Positions 9,992 through 18,562 of a stretch of 64,000 nt of DNA are shown piece after piece. The notes under the pieces were generated by a model. The model had not been told where the DNA came from, searched no databases, and was given only the letters and a program-made list of their open reading frames with translations. How positions within the stretch are numbered: the stretch's first letter is position 1; every line of letters starts with the position of its first letter. Both the position numbers and the translations under genes were made by a program. Location of the stretch: contig NZ_CP135922.1 of assembly GCF_032399705.1 (NCBI RefSeq), positions 4,650,001 through 4,714,000 of the forward strand, read 5' to 3'. This DNA is from Paenibacillus sp. BIC5C1 (GTDB lineage: Bacteria > Bacillota > Bacilli > Paenibacillales > Paenibacillaceae).

Positions 9992-10810
9992 TTAATTGGC
10001 TACTTTACCAGCAACAACGACCTGTTTTTTCGCAGGGGCTGCACTTTCTTTAATGAAGGACTGCAACGTTTTGGAAGTAATATAATAGGTACGTCCTCCG
10101 TATACAAAGGTCATCATGCCAATAACCCGATTGTTCTGATCCAGAACAGGACCACCTGAATTGCCTTGTGCCACTGATTTTACGATACTGCCTATGCCCT
10201 TCTTGCCTGGAACGTCCGAATCTTGTGAATTAAATACTCGGCTCTTGGCGATCGTATTGTAAGTTGAAGGGAAATCTTCGTCCAACAGCACAAGTTCCCC
10301 AGCGGAATTTTTAGGAAATCCGATGGTATATACAATTTGATTATCTTTAGCATTTGCGAACGTCACCGGTTGTGCGTCGATTTCTTTGTCCAGCTTCAGC
10401 AATGCCATATCTGTCACCGGATCTGTTTTAATGATTTTGGCTTTAACCGGCTTGTCCAGATGACCTGGGCTTGCTACAGTAAGCGTGCCTTCATCTCCAT
10501 CAGATAGTTCAGCATAATCCTGAACGACATGATAATTGGTTAGCACCTCATCCTTGGAGATCAGTATTGATGTACCTACATCATAATATACTGAATCGGG
10601 TTCATCCTGCTTGACCAGACGTACGTTCACAACTGGAAAAGAATCCGCTGTAACGGCCAACTGAGCACGTAGTTGTTTATCGAAGTAACCCGTAAAATGA
10701 ATCGTATTAACGGCTTGAGCCGCAGCCAACCCCGTCTGTCCTGCAAGCAACGCAATGGCAAGCATGCCTGACATTCCAAAGCGCAGCATTCTTTTCCAAC
10801 TCTTTTGCAT
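9992..10810 (-). CDS. secreted trypsin-like serine protease
   Basis: A 272-residue S1-type protease with an N-terminal signal peptide (hydrophobic MLAIALLAGQTGLAAAQA, cleavage likely after AQA). The catalytic triad is recognisable as His in LTNYHVV, Asp in VTDMALLKLD and Ser in AQGNSGGPVLD. No PDZ domain follows, so it is a minimal HtrA-like or glutamyl-endopeptidase-like enzyme. ATG 10810 is chosen. A GTG three codons up lies too close to GGAGGAGA. It sits between spmB and rluB, which are adjacent in B. subtilis, and has its own terminator. Substrate unknown. Confidence 0.85.
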   Translation of the reverse strand: MQKSWKRMLRFGMSGMLAIALLAGQTGLAAAQAVNTIHFTGYFDKQLRAQLAVTADSFPVVNVRLVKQDEPDSVYYDVGTSILISKDEVLTNYHVVQDYAELSDGDEGTLTVASPGHLDKPVKAKIIKTDPVTDMALLKLDKEIDAQPVTFANAKDNQIVYTIGFPKNSAGELVLLDEDFPSTYNTIAKSRVFNSQDSDVPGKKGIGSIVKSVAQGNSGGPVLDQNNRVIGMMTFVYGGRTYYITSKTLQSFIKESAAPAKKQVVVAGKVAN

Positions 10811-10874
10811 GGTTCTCACTCTCCTCCGCTATCATTCTAGCATAATTCGTATATCGGAAGGAGAGGACATATTT

Positions 10875-11408
10875 TTAACCAAATACAATCAAACAAATGA
10901 CCAAGGCGGCAATGAAACCAATTACATCGGAAAACAACCCGACTTTGAGCGCATAGCGACCATTACGTATGCCTACGGCTCCAAAATAAACAGTCAATAC
11001 ATACAGGGTTGTATCCGTACTTCCTTGAATCGTGGAAGCCATGCGGCCAATCATCGAGTCGGGGCCATAGGTTTTGATCAGGTCGGTTGTAAAGGCAAGC
11101 GAGCCTGTCCCGGTCAAAGGACGCAAAATTCCGAGTGGCAATACTTCTCCCGGAACCCCCATCCAGGACACAAGTGGAGCGAATAGGCTGATCACATAAT
11201 CCAATGCACCGGAAGCACGGAATACACTGATCGCTACCATCATACCTACCAGATGGGGAATAATGCTGATTGCCGTAGAGAAGCCGTCTTTGGCCCCATC
11301 AACAAAAGATTCGTAGACCGGGACCTTTTTGGTAAACGCATATAATGGAACAAACGCGATGATAACCGGAATGGCCCAGACGGAAATCCAGTTGATGAAG
11401 GTTAACAA
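10875..11408 (-). CDS. spmB: spore maturation protein B
   Basis: A 177-residue membrane protein of the nucleoside-recognition (Gate) family, involved with SpmA in dehydration of the spore core. It has about four to five TM segments and the family stretch GSLAFTTDLIKTYGPDS followed by STDTTLYVLTVYFG. It lies 6 bp after spmA, in the same order as dacB-spmA-spmB in B. subtilis. Confidence 0.95.
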   Translation of the reverse strand: MLTFINWISVWAIPVIIAFVPLYAFTKKVPVYESFVDGAKDGFSTAISIIPHLVGMMVAISVFRASGALDYVISLFAPLVSWMGVPGEVLPLGILRPLTGTGSLAFTTDLIKTYGPDSMIGRMASTIQGSTDTTLYVLTVYFGAVGIRNGRYALKVGLFSDVIGFIAALVICLIVFG

Positions 11409-11414
11409 CGTTGC

Positions 11415-12041
11415 TCATCCTTTCATACCGGGATTGTCACTTTTATGTACACGCGGCGGCCTGTGAAGTGCCCTGTTTCGGTACCAGCGATCGGCTACGA
11501 TGGCTGCAAATGTCGCAATAATGGTTGCCATTAGCGTTGTACCTACAATTTCCGTGGCATTCGCGGAATGATAATTGAGTCGAATGGCTATCAGGGTTGT
11601 CGGAATAATGGTGATACTCGCTGTATTCAGAGCCAGCAGCGTGCACATCGCAGGGGAAGCCGTTTGTTTATCCGGATTCAGCTCCTGCAGTTGCTGCATG
11701 GCTTTGATCCCCATTGGGGTTGCTGCATTGCCGAGACCGAGCAAATTGGCACTCATATTGGATAAAATATAGCCCATAGCTGGATGATTCCTTGGAACAT
11801 CCGGGAATAAAAAGCCAACAACCGGACCCAGCAGCTTCGCGATTCGTCCCAGCAGCCCGGCATCCTCAGCCATTTTCATCATACCCATCCAGAACACGAG
11901 TACACTAATCAGCCCAAAACAGACCGTTACTCCGGTTGCTGCTCCATCAAAAGCCGCCTGCGTAACGACTTCAATTTTGCCTTGTGCTGCTGCAAATGCA
12001 AAGCCGGTTACAATCATGAGAAGCCAGATTAGATTGATCAA
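11415..12041 (-). CDS. spmA: spore maturation protein A
   Basis: A 208-residue membrane protein paired with SpmB. Visible family signatures are GLLGRIAKLLGPVVGFLFPD, the LSNMSANLLGLGNAATPMG segment and ALNTASITIIPTT. Located 18 bp after dacB and 6 bp before spmB, so one mother-cell sporulation operon is likely. Confidence 0.95.
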   Translation of the reverse strand: MINLIWLLMIVTGFAFAAAQGKIEVVTQAAFDGAATGVTVCFGLISVLVFWMGMMKMAEDAGLLGRIAKLLGPVVGFLFPDVPRNHPAMGYILSNMSANLLGLGNAATPMGIKAMQQLQELNPDKQTASPAMCTLLALNTASITIIPTTLIAIRLNYHSANATEIVGTTLMATIIATFAAIVADRWYRNRALHRPPRVHKSDNPGMKG

Positions 12042-12059
12042 AGGATAACCCTCCCCTCA

Positions 12060-13247
12060 TTATGGAGATAACAAATGGCTTAATACTGAACGCCATGCGG
12101 AAGCCCAGGTAGAAATTTTACCAACACCCCCAAGAGCTGCATCTTCACTCTTTGGCTCAGGCGGAATATAACTTCCTTTGCGATACACAGGAATTGAACC
12201 CACAAGTTTCCCATCAAGCTGCATATCAATTCGGCCAGCCAGTCCAAAAGAAGGATCAGTCGTTTTTGCATCTCCCTCTGTACTCTCCTCTGCACGGTTA
12301 TCGAGTAAAATCAGCTTTTTCGTCAATGAGGCTGTCTCACTCTTCGCCAGAGGATAGGTGAACCCGCGGCCTGTGACCACATCCGTGTTCTGTACAGCTT
12401 GTTCCTTTTTTGCGATTTCCACCAAAGGGAAGTTTTCAAAACCGAAATCCAGCATACGTGAATGGTCATTCCAGTCGTCACCATCGTTCAGGGTTACCGC
12501 AGCAAGCTGTTGTCCATTGCGAGTAGCAGAGCTGACCAGACAACGGAACGCCTTTTTGGTATATCCGGTCTTGACGCCATCGGCTCCCTCGTACAACCGA
12601 AGCATTTTATTTTTGTTTTGCCAGGAGTACTCCCAGCTCTCATTCGGATTTGGAGCAGACTTGTTCTCCGTAGCTACAATTCGTTTGAATACCGGATTCT
12701 TGAGCGCATACGCGGTTAAGCGTGCCAGATCATTGGCGGTGGAGTAATGACCCTCTGCATCAAGTCCATGGGGATTCATAAAATGGGAATGGGTCAGACC
12801 AATTTGTTCTGCCTTTTTGTTCATTAACATCACGAAACCTTCTTCAGATCCACCGACATGTTCAGCAATTGCAGAGGCCGCATCGTTGCCCGATCGCAGC
12901 ATCAGCCCATACAGCATGTTTTCCAGCGTCATTTCTTCACCCAGCTTGAGATAGATGGACGAGCCTTCTTTGGCAAAAGCAGAAGAAGTTACCTTAACCT
13001 TGTCATCCAGTTTACCGTGTTCAATCGCAACAATTGCTGTCATGATTTTGGTCAAGCTGGCAATTCTGAGTTCCTTGTCTCCATCTTTGCTGTACAATAT
13101 TCGGCCCGACGTCACATCAATGAGAGCAGCGCTTTGCGCATGGTTTGAAGGGCCAGATATGGTTTCCTGGGCTTCAGCAAACCCAATTGAGGGAAACAGA
13201 AACAAAGGTACGAGCATACATGCCATAAATTTCATTAATTTTCGCAT
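12060..13247 (-). CDS. dacB: D-alanyl-D-alanine carboxypeptidase DacB (PBP5*)
   Basis: A 395-residue S11 peptidase that trims peptide side chains of spore cortex peptidoglycan. The signal peptide ends near GFAEA. Active-site motifs are Ser64-Leu-Thr-Lys67, SGN (LRSGNDAAS) and KTG (GVKTGYTKKA). CGGAGG lies 9 nt before ATG 13247, so the in-frame upstream GTG is rejected. First gene of dacB-spmA-spmB. Its upstream side abuts the left direct repeat of the accessory island. Confidence 0.93.
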   Translation of the reverse strand: MRKLMKFMACMLVPLFLFPSIGFAEAQETISGPSNHAQSAALIDVTSGRILYSKDGDKELRIASLTKIMTAIVAIEHGKLDDKVKVTSSAFAKEGSSIYLKLGEEMTLENMLYGLMLRSGNDAASAIAEHVGGSEEGFVMLMNKKAEQIGLTHSHFMNPHGLDAEGHYSTANDLARLTAYALKNPVFKRIVATENKSAPNPNESWEYSWQNKNKMLRLYEGADGVKTGYTKKAFRCLVSSATRNGQQLAAVTLNDGDDWNDHSRMLDFGFENFPLVEIAKKEQAVQNTDVVTGRGFTYPLAKSETASLTKKLILLDNRAEESTEGDAKTTDPSFGLAGRIDMQLDGKLVGSIPVYRKGSYIPPEPKSEDAALGGVGKISTWASAWRSVLSHLLSP

Positions 13248-13323
13248 CGATTCATTCCTCCGGGTCACTTGGAATCTTGTACTAGCTTATGACAGGACAA
13301 CCCGAAGTATGTCCCAGTGTTAC

Positions 13324-13376
13324 AAAACAGCAAAAATCCCTCTCGCATGCGCTGCGGAAGGGATTTTTGCTGTTTT
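13324..13376 (-). terminator. 18-bp-stem terminator, left end of island
   Basis: A perfect 18-bp stem (13324-13341 with 13359-13376) and 17-nt loop. Its core is the left copy of the 42-bp direct repeat. It lies downstream of the sigma-like gene at 13407. Confidence 0.85.
13326..13367. repeat. 42-bp direct repeat, left copy (possible att site)
   Basis: Identical over 42 bp to 21570-21611. The repeat covers most of a terminator hairpin (ATCCCT...AGGGAT with a GCATGC-containing loop). Confidence 0.85.
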
Positions 13377-13406
13377 AAAAAAATGAGATGCTAGGATTTA
13401 TTAAAT

Positions 13407-14201
13407 TTATTTTTTGTCCAGCATCTTGGCCACTTTCCGCATAATTCTGGAGACTCGCATCTGGCTAATGTCCTCCATCTCTGCTGTCTGTGTTTGATTA
13501 AAACCCTCTACCCGATGCTTCAGGACAGTGACTTCCTTCTCGCTTAACTTGCGTTTCACCGATTCTATAACTGCATCAACATAAATTCTGTCGACCACTC
13601 CATCTTCAATATTTTCTCCGCTATAAATGGTATCCATCAATGTAACTGCTTGGGCTTGCTGATCATCTGCTCCGACAGGCTCATCCAGGTATTTAACTCC
13701 CTTGCCCACTTGGAGCGCCTTGTTGATTTTCTCCTCTTCCTCGTCAAGCAACAAGGCGATTTCATGAGCGGTCGGGAGATACCCCATATCGTGCTCCAGC
13801 CGATTGATTCGGTTAATTAAATCTGTAGCCGTGCGAGTGGGGCGAATAATACTTGCGCTGTCTCTCAGAAAACATCGGATTTCCCTTACAATCGCAGTAA
13901 CAGCAAACGAACTGAATTTCACACCACGCCCTGTGTCAAATGCTTTGACTGCTTTAATAAATCCAAGGCGCCCCAATTGAAGAATGTCGTCTTTTTCCAC
14001 ACAATGATTTTTGATAATGACTTCCGGTTTTCCAATGTATTTATGTACTGAATGCCAAATCAAATTCTCATTAACCAAAATGCTATCTCCTAGAAAATGT
14101 TCATCGACTTGACATCGTTCAATATTTCCTACAAGGTCCATAGAGTAAAATTTTTTGTCCAACTTCAAATTCATGCTAATATGTTCTGAAAATTTATCCA
14201 T
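13407..14201 (-). CDS. sigma-70 family factor, accessory
   Basis: A 264-residue sigma factor of the sporulation/stress (group 3) type. Region 2 is seen at about 70-110 (DILQLGRLGFIKAVKAFD, VKFSSFAVTAIVREIRCFLRD), region 3 at about 120-165, and region 4 at about 215-262 (LSEKEVTVLKHR, TQTAEMEDISQMRVSRIMRK). It resembles SigF/SigG/SigB-like proteins but is clearly not the resident sigF at 36.5 kb. AGGGAGATC precedes ATG 14201. It may direct transcription of island genes or derive from a phage late-gene regulator. Target promoters unknown. Confidence 0.75.
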   Translation of the reverse strand: MDKFSEHISMNLKLDKKFYSMDLVGNIERCQVDEHFLGDSILVNENLIWHSVHKYIGKPEVIIKNHCVEKDDILQLGRLGFIKAVKAFDTGRGVKFSSFAVTAIVREIRCFLRDSASIIRPTRTATDLINRINRLEHDMGYLPTAHEIALLLDEEEEKINKALQVGKGVKYLDEPVGADDQQAQAVTLMDTIYSGENIEDGVVDRIYVDAVIESVKRKLSEKEVTVLKHRVEGFNQTQTAEMEDISQMRVSRIMRKVAKMLDKK

Positions 14202-14243
14202 CTTGATCTCCCTATGTAAATGTTGTGGAAGTTCACCAACAAT

Positions 14244-14876
14244 CTAACGTTCTTTATTGATTTTCTTTAATATCTTAACCATTGTGTTATGGTGTTTCTT
14301 CACTTGGTTGTAATACCAGGGGCGAGCCTTGCCTTTGTCTACATTTCCCTCCCCTTGACTGTACGCAATTGTTGCTGTACGAAGGTTGCCGTCATACTTT
14401 TCCAAAAGATATTCCATATATTCAATACCAGTTTTGATGTTAACTTCCGGCTTGTATAAGTCACTGCCGTTAATACCAAACGATTTGGAAGTACTTGGTA
14501 GTATTTGAAGAAGTCCAATGGCTCCATGAGATGATGTGCTATCCTCTAATAAGCGACTCTCCTGCCACATCATGGCCAATATCCACACGGAATCCATATT
14601 GGATCCTTCAATATATTGGTCCACCCATTTCACATACTTCAACAGTTTAGTTCGGCTTACCGTCTTCTCCTGATAAGTTTCGATATAATGCTCTAGCATA
14701 TCTACCATTTCTTTATGGGACGTAGCGTCCGGATCTAACTTCACTTGCTTTAGGGTTTGTTTTGTATTTTGTTCTCCAATCGGATTAGAAGCAGCTGGTA
14801 CAATCAGCCCTCCATATATCGTTATCGATGCCAGTACCGCCGTAATGATAATCCCGATTTTTTCAAATGTGACCAA
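14244..14876 (-). CDS. membrane-anchored lytic transglycosylase (SLT domain)
   Basis: 210 residues with an N-terminal TM (about 5-27) and a C-terminal SLT/lysozyme-like domain (about 80-195). The catalytic Glu motif is MMWQESRL, followed by GAIGLLQILPST and the ending AYSQGEGNV. It should cleave peptidoglycan glycan strands outside the membrane. The start is TTG 14876, supported by a strong AAGGAGGTGA 9 nt upstream. It lies 42 bp before the sigma-like gene, probably co-transcribed. In phages such proteins act in entry or lysis. Confidence 0.8.
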   Translation of the reverse strand: MVTFEKIGIIITAVLASITIYGGLIVPAASNPIGEQNTKQTLKQVKLDPDATSHKEMVDMLEHYIETYQEKTVSRTKLLKYVKWVDQYIEGSNMDSVWILAMMWQESRLLEDSTSSHGAIGLLQILPSTSKSFGINGSDLYKPEVNIKTGIEYMEYLLEKYDGNLRTATIAYSQGEGNVDKGKARPWYYNQVKKHHNTMVKILKKINKER

Positions 14877-15005
14877 CGGGATTGCTCACCTCCTTAGGTT
14901 AAGCCTTATATAATAGAAGGAAACCGTACTTTTTCACTGCTTGTACGATCTTGTGGTCCAATAATTAGTGGCTCCGCTGTCGAATTAAAGGCTTCCCTTT
15001 TTCTA

Positions 15006-15221
15006 TTAAGACGTACCTTGTTCACTAGTCTGACATGCCAAGATTGCTGTATACTCTATTCTGCTATTTGCTGAATCGTAAGAAGAAGTAACATCCAGTC
15101 CAATGACCAATATGTTGGGGTTGTCATTCATACAGGTATTAATCTGTTCTTCTAGTTCCAAAGGTGATGGTGATGTAAACATCTTTACAGCGATATCTAA
15201 GGCATAATTTTTCATGTCCAT
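15006..15221 (-). CDS. small protein, Cse60-like (tentative)
   Basis: 71 residues: a charged amphipathic N-terminal part (KMFTSPSPLELEEQINTCM) and a beta-rich C-terminal half (NILVIGLDVTSS, IEYTAILACQ). The pattern short strand, LEExIN helix, strand, strand recalls the small Cse60 family found in bacilli and their phages, but similarity is weak. Its ATG overlaps the repaired stop of the preceding gene as TAATG, the normal arrangement for coupled genes. Confidence 0.5.
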   Translation of the reverse strand: MDMKNYALDIAVKMFTSPSPLELEEQINTCMNDNPNILVIGLDVTSSYDSANSRIEYTAILACQTSEQGTS

Positions 15222-15471
15222 TATTCATTACTGATAAGACGCTCAGGGTTTGTGGTTCTTCGTGAAATTCGTCCGCTTGGTAGTTGAATCCAATAACCGC
15301 TTTTTCATAACCAGCTACAATACCTGCAAACCACACATTAGCTTTTGTTGTTGCGCCTGTTGGCGTTTGAATCTCATGCACATTTGTTGGTGCATGAATG
15401 CATTTTCCAATCAGACTTGCAACCAATTCTTCTGTTAATGTATCGTCTTTTGCTATTATCATTTGTGTCAT
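15139..15471 (-). pseudogene. unknown island protein, probable 3' frameshift
   Basis: About 110 residues from ATG 15471, which GGAGG precedes by 9 nt. No family recognised; the middle (TTKANVWFAGIVAGYEKAVIGFNY) looks like a beta-rich fold. As written the frame runs 83 bp into the next gene. Adding one base in the CCCT run near 15245-15248 instead gives an ending ERLISNE and a TAA at 15223-15221 that overlaps the next ATG as TAATG. A single-base deletion therefore seems likely. Confidence 0.55.
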
Positions 15472-15491
15472 ACAGTTGTTCCTCCACATAT

Positions 15492-15881
15492 TTAAATTGT
15501 TTTGGACTCGGATATCCAACTCTTCAATTTCTCTATACGCGTTATATTAATAGTAGTTAACGATGTACTACAGGAGAGACGTTTAGGGCGCCACTTATGA
15601 GCGTTTAATGGGTTCGAATATGCTTTTACAGCCCGCTCAAGATCATTAATCCGATTGGACAACATCTCCTCAATGACAGGCTCCCATATTCTAAGTCCTA
15701 CAGCCATGATTGGTTTGTTCTGAATATACGCATGATGCAAGATCACTACCTCAGTAGGAGTCAGCTTTTCCACATCAAGATTAACTAGCAACGCATCCGC
15801 TTGAAAGACAACTTTTTCAATAATCAACGCATACTCCCGGTTACTTAGGTCGGAAGCTGTAGATGAATCATGGTGGGCCAT
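15492..15881 (-). CDS. nucleoside 2-deoxyribosyltransferase-like protein (weak)
   Basis: 129 residues. The core ADALLVNLD, then TEVVILHHAYIQNKPIMAVG, then NDLERAVKAY has the layout of nucleoside 2-deoxyribosyltransferase-like phage proteins (a DxxxxNLD strand, an acidic helix with an [ET]xxxxA pattern, KPxxxVG). The usual catalytic Glu-Tyr pairs are not obvious. Upstream of the 110-aa gene in the same direction. Function uncertain. Confidence 0.45.
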   Translation of the reverse strand: MAHHDSSTASDLSNREYALIIEKVVFQADALLVNLDVEKLTPTEVVILHHAYIQNKPIMAVGLRIWEPVIEEMLSNRINDLERAVKAYSNPLNAHKWRPKRLSCSTSLTTINITRIEKLKSWISESKTI

Positions 15882-15983
15882 GCAATATCAGAAAATCTCG
15901 ACAGACTTTCCAACGTAAATCCCAACACAACAACACTGAGCATATTCTTCTGCCACCTTCCATTATCGATTAATTACTCTATA

Positions 15984-16016
15984 CGATATAAAAAAGCACC
16001 CCGTTAAGGGTGCTTT
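15984..16016 (-). terminator. terminator after the second sigma-like gene
   Basis: Nine-base stem AAAGCACCC/GGGTGCTTT (15993-16001, 16008-16016), followed by T residues on the minus strand. Confidence 0.85.
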
Positions 16017-16082
16017 AGTTCTATGTAACTTGTTGATCAATCTGCATTAAACTTTGGCTATGAATTGCCACTTTAATTAAAA

Positions 16083-16655
16083 CTACAGAGCTTCGTATTT
16101 CTCACGAATCGCTTTCCATAACTGTGATATTCGTGCCTTGGATACACCTAACATTGCTGCAATTTCTACAAACTCGTACCCCGAGGTTCGAAGTTTAAAA
16201 ATCTCTTTTTCACGGTCATTAAGCTTCATATTCTCCATGATGTCAGTTACGAATTCAAAATTCTCAAAGGCAAACCCGGAGTGCCCAAGCGTTAGCGCTG
16301 TATCTGCTCCATCACTTTCATAACTGGCGCCAAGATCAGTACACACTAGCTGGACAGCGTTAACGACACTGAGGTTTTTCTCAGACATGCATTTCCGATA
16401 CATATCCTTGATTTTATTTTCGATCAGGTGATCAACAAACGTCGACATTTTTGCTTTTTCTGCGTCATACTTGTCCAGCGCGTTATACAACTTAATCATG
16501 ATCTCCTGCGTTACATCCTCTTTTTCCATCCCTGCAAACGTTTTGCCTCTAAGCTTGTGGCGACATTTTTCCTGTGCTTTGTTTAAGAACGTATCTATAT
16601 CCCCAATTTCAAATAAATCATCAAACCCCATAGCAGTTGTAGCAGACATCATCAT
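16083..16655 (-). CDS. sigma-70-like factor, phage type
   Basis: 190 residues. A region 2-like segment is seen at about 25-95 (FAGMEKEDVTQEIMIKLYNALDKYD, KMSTFVDHLIENKIKDMYRK, written here in parts). Region 4 with a helix-turn-helix is at about 140-188 (LNDREKEIFKLRTSGY, EIAAMLGVSKARISQLWKAI). No region 1 or 3. Three consecutive ATGs follow GGGGGAAA; the second or third has the better spacing. Such two-domain factors are common in phages and ICEs. Transcription may begin at the promoter near 17.3 kb. Confidence 0.7.
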   Translation of the reverse strand: MMMSATTAMGFDDLFEIGDIDTFLNKAQEKCRHKLRGKTFAGMEKEDVTQEIMIKLYNALDKYDAEKAKMSTFVDHLIENKIKDMYRKCMSEKNLSVVNAVQLVCTDLGASYESDGADTALTLGHSGFAFENFEFVTDIMENMKLNDREKEIFKLRTSGYEFVEIAAMLGVSKARISQLWKAIREKYEAL

Positions 16656-17296
16656 TTTCCCCCAATGACTATTTAGTTGTTTGTTTAAACTCTATAACTT
16701 GCATTTCTATAGTTAAAATTTTGATCAATTTTTGCTCACTCTACAATCTAGTATCTCGCACCGTAATTAAACCTCAAATATTACTTGCTGATGTCCAAAA
16801 AACCATATCTAATATGTAGTGTTTTCACTTCTTCGTAAATATGAAAACTTTTCTTCAGGCAAAGCTTAAAGCTAGATAAGTCTTTTGCATTAATATAAAT
16901 TGCGTAGTTAATCCACCTCCCCTTCCAATCCACATCAAGATATAAAACTAACTTTCAAAACTCAGCAATGGCACAATTCATCCAGAGATACTTTTCCAAC
17001 CTATTACATTCAGAATAACAAATACGAACTAATGTTCGCAACATATTTTTATCAGCTTCTTTTGTACACCATTTACCCACTATATACGAAGCCAAATGCG
17101 AAACGTAAAGTCCGTTTTTTGCAAACAAAAAGACCAACACAGAGCGCACCACAAGGAAAATACCAAAATGGTGGAATGTGTCGGTCTTGGTCTGACATCT
17201 ATTTCGTTCCAATTACCGAAGATATGGTCTTGAAGCCCTTTAATACGATTACAGGCTTCGTCAAGATTATTAATTCTATCCGATCGCCATAAGGGT
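16656..17296 (-). other. AT-rich stretch with possible gene remnant
   Basis: No convincing gene. On the minus strand at about 17283-17238 a frame encodes DRINNLDEACNRI, similar to NRINDLERAVKAY near the end of the 129-aa protein at 15492-15881. This suggests a decayed copy of that gene's 3' end. Short overlapping frames on both strands at 16955-17292 have no supporting ribosome site. The stretch may act as a long leader for the sigma-like gene. Confidence 0.35.
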
Positions 17297-17326
17297 AGTA
17301 TAAGGAAATATGTAGGATATTGTCAA
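17297..17326 (-). promoter_or_regulatory. sigma-A-like promoter
   Basis: Minus strand TTGACA (17326-17321), 18-nt spacer, TATACT (17302-17297). It points toward the remnant and the sigma-like gene at 16083-16655. Confidence 0.55.
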
Positions 17327-17381
17327 CATCAAAATTAGTTCCGAAGAACCTATCCAATAAAAAAATGAATTTTAATGGGTC

Positions 17382-17798
17382 TTAAGGCATGTTTATAGCA
17401 TCTTTTCTCAGCAACCCCTCAACATCCTTGTTCATTTTAAAGACAGTTACCTGTTCCGCAAAATCAGTGCCAAAGAACATGGTTTCTATATCTTCAATTT
17501 TCAAACCCAGGTGAATATAGGAGAAAACAGGACTGAAATCTTCTCTCATCATTTGTGCAAGCTTCAGCTTGTATTCGGCAAAAATCTGACTGGAATGCGA
17601 TTGCATGTGTTCAAGCATGAACGCTTCAGGTTTGGTGAATTTTGCTGTAAACTTTAGGATGATATAATGATTCATGATGACGACTCTGGTATCTACTGGC
17701 CCACGTTCAGTAAAATCTTTTCTTATTCTTGATGCCATTTTCGCGAGCTCTCTTTCCAAGTCTTTTATCTCAATGTTCACATCCCTCCCTACAATCAT
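17382..17798 (-). CDS. DUF2294-family protein
   Basis: 138 residues. RKDFTERGPVDTRVVIMNHYI followed by a long helical stretch and the C-terminal FGTDFAEQVTVFKMN matches the layout of the DUF2294 (Na-translocating-like annotation) family, small alpha/beta proteins of unknown role. GGAGGG lies 6 nt before ATG 17798, which decides the start over an upstream frame extension. Sits alone in the island. Confidence 0.6.
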   Translation of the reverse strand: MIVGRDVNIEIKDLERELAKMASRIRKDFTERGPVDTRVVIMNHYIILKFTAKFTKPEAFMLEHMQSHSSQIFAEYKLKLAQMMREDFSPVFSYIHLGLKIEDIETMFFGTDFAEQVTVFKMNKDVEGLLRKDAINMP

Positions 17799-18041
17799 CC
17801 TTTTCCCTCCTATTGCCCCTGAATACAATAATCAAACCTAATTTAATCAAAACTCCTTATGCAAGACAAGTTTCAATGCATTTACGGACTAAGTCCCCAC
17901 GATCTTTTCATGAAAAAGGAATAGACCCCAGAAGTAGACTTGGGGCATATCACTGGTTTTACTATGGTTTACAAATATGCAAATAAAGCAGCACATTACA
18001 CTTTGAACTATACTATTTCGTTTTAGCACCTGTGTATAACC

Positions 18042-18233
18042 TTATTGTTTATTCGTTGCATCAACTTTGAGCAAACTGAATGCCACCAGATTCAAAACCA
18101 CATTGACACCATATTCCTTTTCGATCACATCGAACGCTTCTTCCGTTGCAACAATTATATCGTCCTTATCCGAAGTCATCTCCATCGTGACAATCTCCTC
18201 ATGATTCAGCGCGAAGGTCAGAATGTACAGCAT
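18042..18233 (-). CDS. hypothetical small protein
   Basis: 63 residues; ATG 18233 has GAGGAG 7 nt upstream. The sequence alternates hydrophobic strands and acidic stretches (MTSDKDDIIVATEEAFDVIEK). No family recognised. It overlaps the end of the glycosyltransferase fragment by 35 bp. Confidence 0.5.
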   Translation of the reverse strand: MLYILTFALNHEEIVTMEMTSDKDDIIVATEEAFDVIEKEYGVNVVLNLVAFSLLKVDATNKQ

Positions 18234-18423
18234 CGGTATTCTCCTCGTTATCAGTCAAGTAAGGGATCTGATGATCATTCAAAATTTGTACTGTCTGATC
18301 TTCGCTATCGTTCAAAATGTAAAAAAATTGCTTGTTTACTGTCTGTTGTTTGAGCGGCTGCAAGTGCCGCTCCATAATCCATGCCCGGTTTCTCACAGGA
18401 GCACCTACGAATACGTTAGCCAC
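18199..18423 (-). pseudogene. N-terminal fragment of a family 2 glycosyltransferase
   Basis: 74 residues starting at a GTG with GGGGAGG 8 nt upstream. FVGAPVRNRAWIMERHLQ and FFYILNDSEDQT match the start of GT2-type glycosyltransferases (GAPVRNRAW, ND.S.D.T), which normally continue for 200 residues or more. Here the frame stops before the DxD metal site, so the gene looks truncated. Confidence 0.6.
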
Positions 18424-18562
18424 CGTTCATCCCTCCCCTTTCACATAGTGTAGACCGATCTTCGCCAATCTTCAGCGTGTCCAACAAAAAAGAACTTTTT
18501 TCTGGAAAGAGGAGAGAGAATGAATTGTTTCTTCTATTCTATAAAAGAAGGAGATGATGGAG

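Noticed and set aside
16955..17292. Opposed 85- and 86-codon frames
   Set aside because: Neither has a ribosome site or recognisable content; the minus frame looks like a remnant at best.
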